A DNA stretch of 64,000 bases, taken from contig CAZIUE010000015.1 of the NCBI GenBank assembly GCA_964542535.1, positions 26,060 to 90,059 on the forward strand, in the 5' to 3' direction. Position 1 is the first letter of the stretch, and every line of letters starts with the position of its first letter. The notes beneath the pieces were generated by a model, which did not search any database, had not been told where the DNA came from, and saw only the letters and a program-made list of their open reading frames with translations. The stretch is from Pseudopelobacter sp964542535 (lineage in GTDB: Bacteria > Desulfobacterota > Desulfuromonadia > Geobacterales > Pseudopelobacteraceae). A program made the position numbers and the translations under genes. Below, piece by piece: positions 63,991 to 64,000 of the stretch.

Positions 63991-64000
63991 CTGCCTGTTT

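Overview
The window is about 60% GC, densely coded and free of rRNA. It looks like a chromosomal segment of a Desulfuromonadota/Deltaproteobacteria member, most likely of the Geobacter or Pelobacter propionicus type. This is an inference from gene content: a surE-pcm-rpoS-apt cluster, an LldP-type lactate permease, many PAS/GAF/Cache histidine kinases, GGDEF-EAL proteins and RpfG-type receivers. No database search was possible.

Bases 1-15250 form an envelope and lipid region. A minus-strand operon (PLD-like protein, glycosyltransferase, ELM1-family protein, radical SAM/SPASM protein) runs away from an MsbA-type ABC exporter and a TPR/RMD-like lipoprotein-sized gene. Next comes a minus-strand phospholipid module: a fused nucleotidyltransferase/CDP-alcohol phosphatidyltransferase, a diacylglycerol kinase-like protein and a Tam41-like nucleotidyltransferase. 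A divergent metallophosphoesterase, lptG, lptF and an orphan Mur-ligase-like gene follow.

Bases 15260-22070 are a decayed region. They hold scrambled coding remnants, a frameshifted sensor GGDEF-EAL-REC gene, an ADP-forming acyl-CoA synthetase pseudogene, a small AT-rich membrane ORF, a group II intron 5' fragment and a large serine recombinase tail. The recombinase tail runs into the 3' end of tRNA-Arg(CCT), which looks like the scar of an integrated element.

Bases 22155-34730 are housekeeping: apt, rpoS, pcm, surE, a quinone oxidoreductase-like gene, lldP with a clear sigma70 promoter, a SWIM/SNF2 helicase, an Rrf2 regulator, comF and a secreted cyclophilin.

Bases 34939-62174 are a large signalling island, interrupted only by hemH. 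It has two coupled gene sets: sensor HK, REC-PAS-GGDEF-EAL-REC, sensor HK and Rcp1-type receiver; then REC-PAS, REC-HD-GYP-like, REC, REC-HK and PAS-HK. After hemH come a NarX/NarL-type pair, a STAS protein, a CheR-like methyltransferase, a chemoreceptor with three 180-residue HAMP-like repeats, and a PocR-domain hybrid kinase. Three signalling genes in the window carry point lesions: frameshifts near 18370 and 59561 and a nonsense codon at 47032. One GGDEF-EAL protein ends in a receiver that has lost its phospho-acceptor. The window closes with a secreted DUF4139-type protein.
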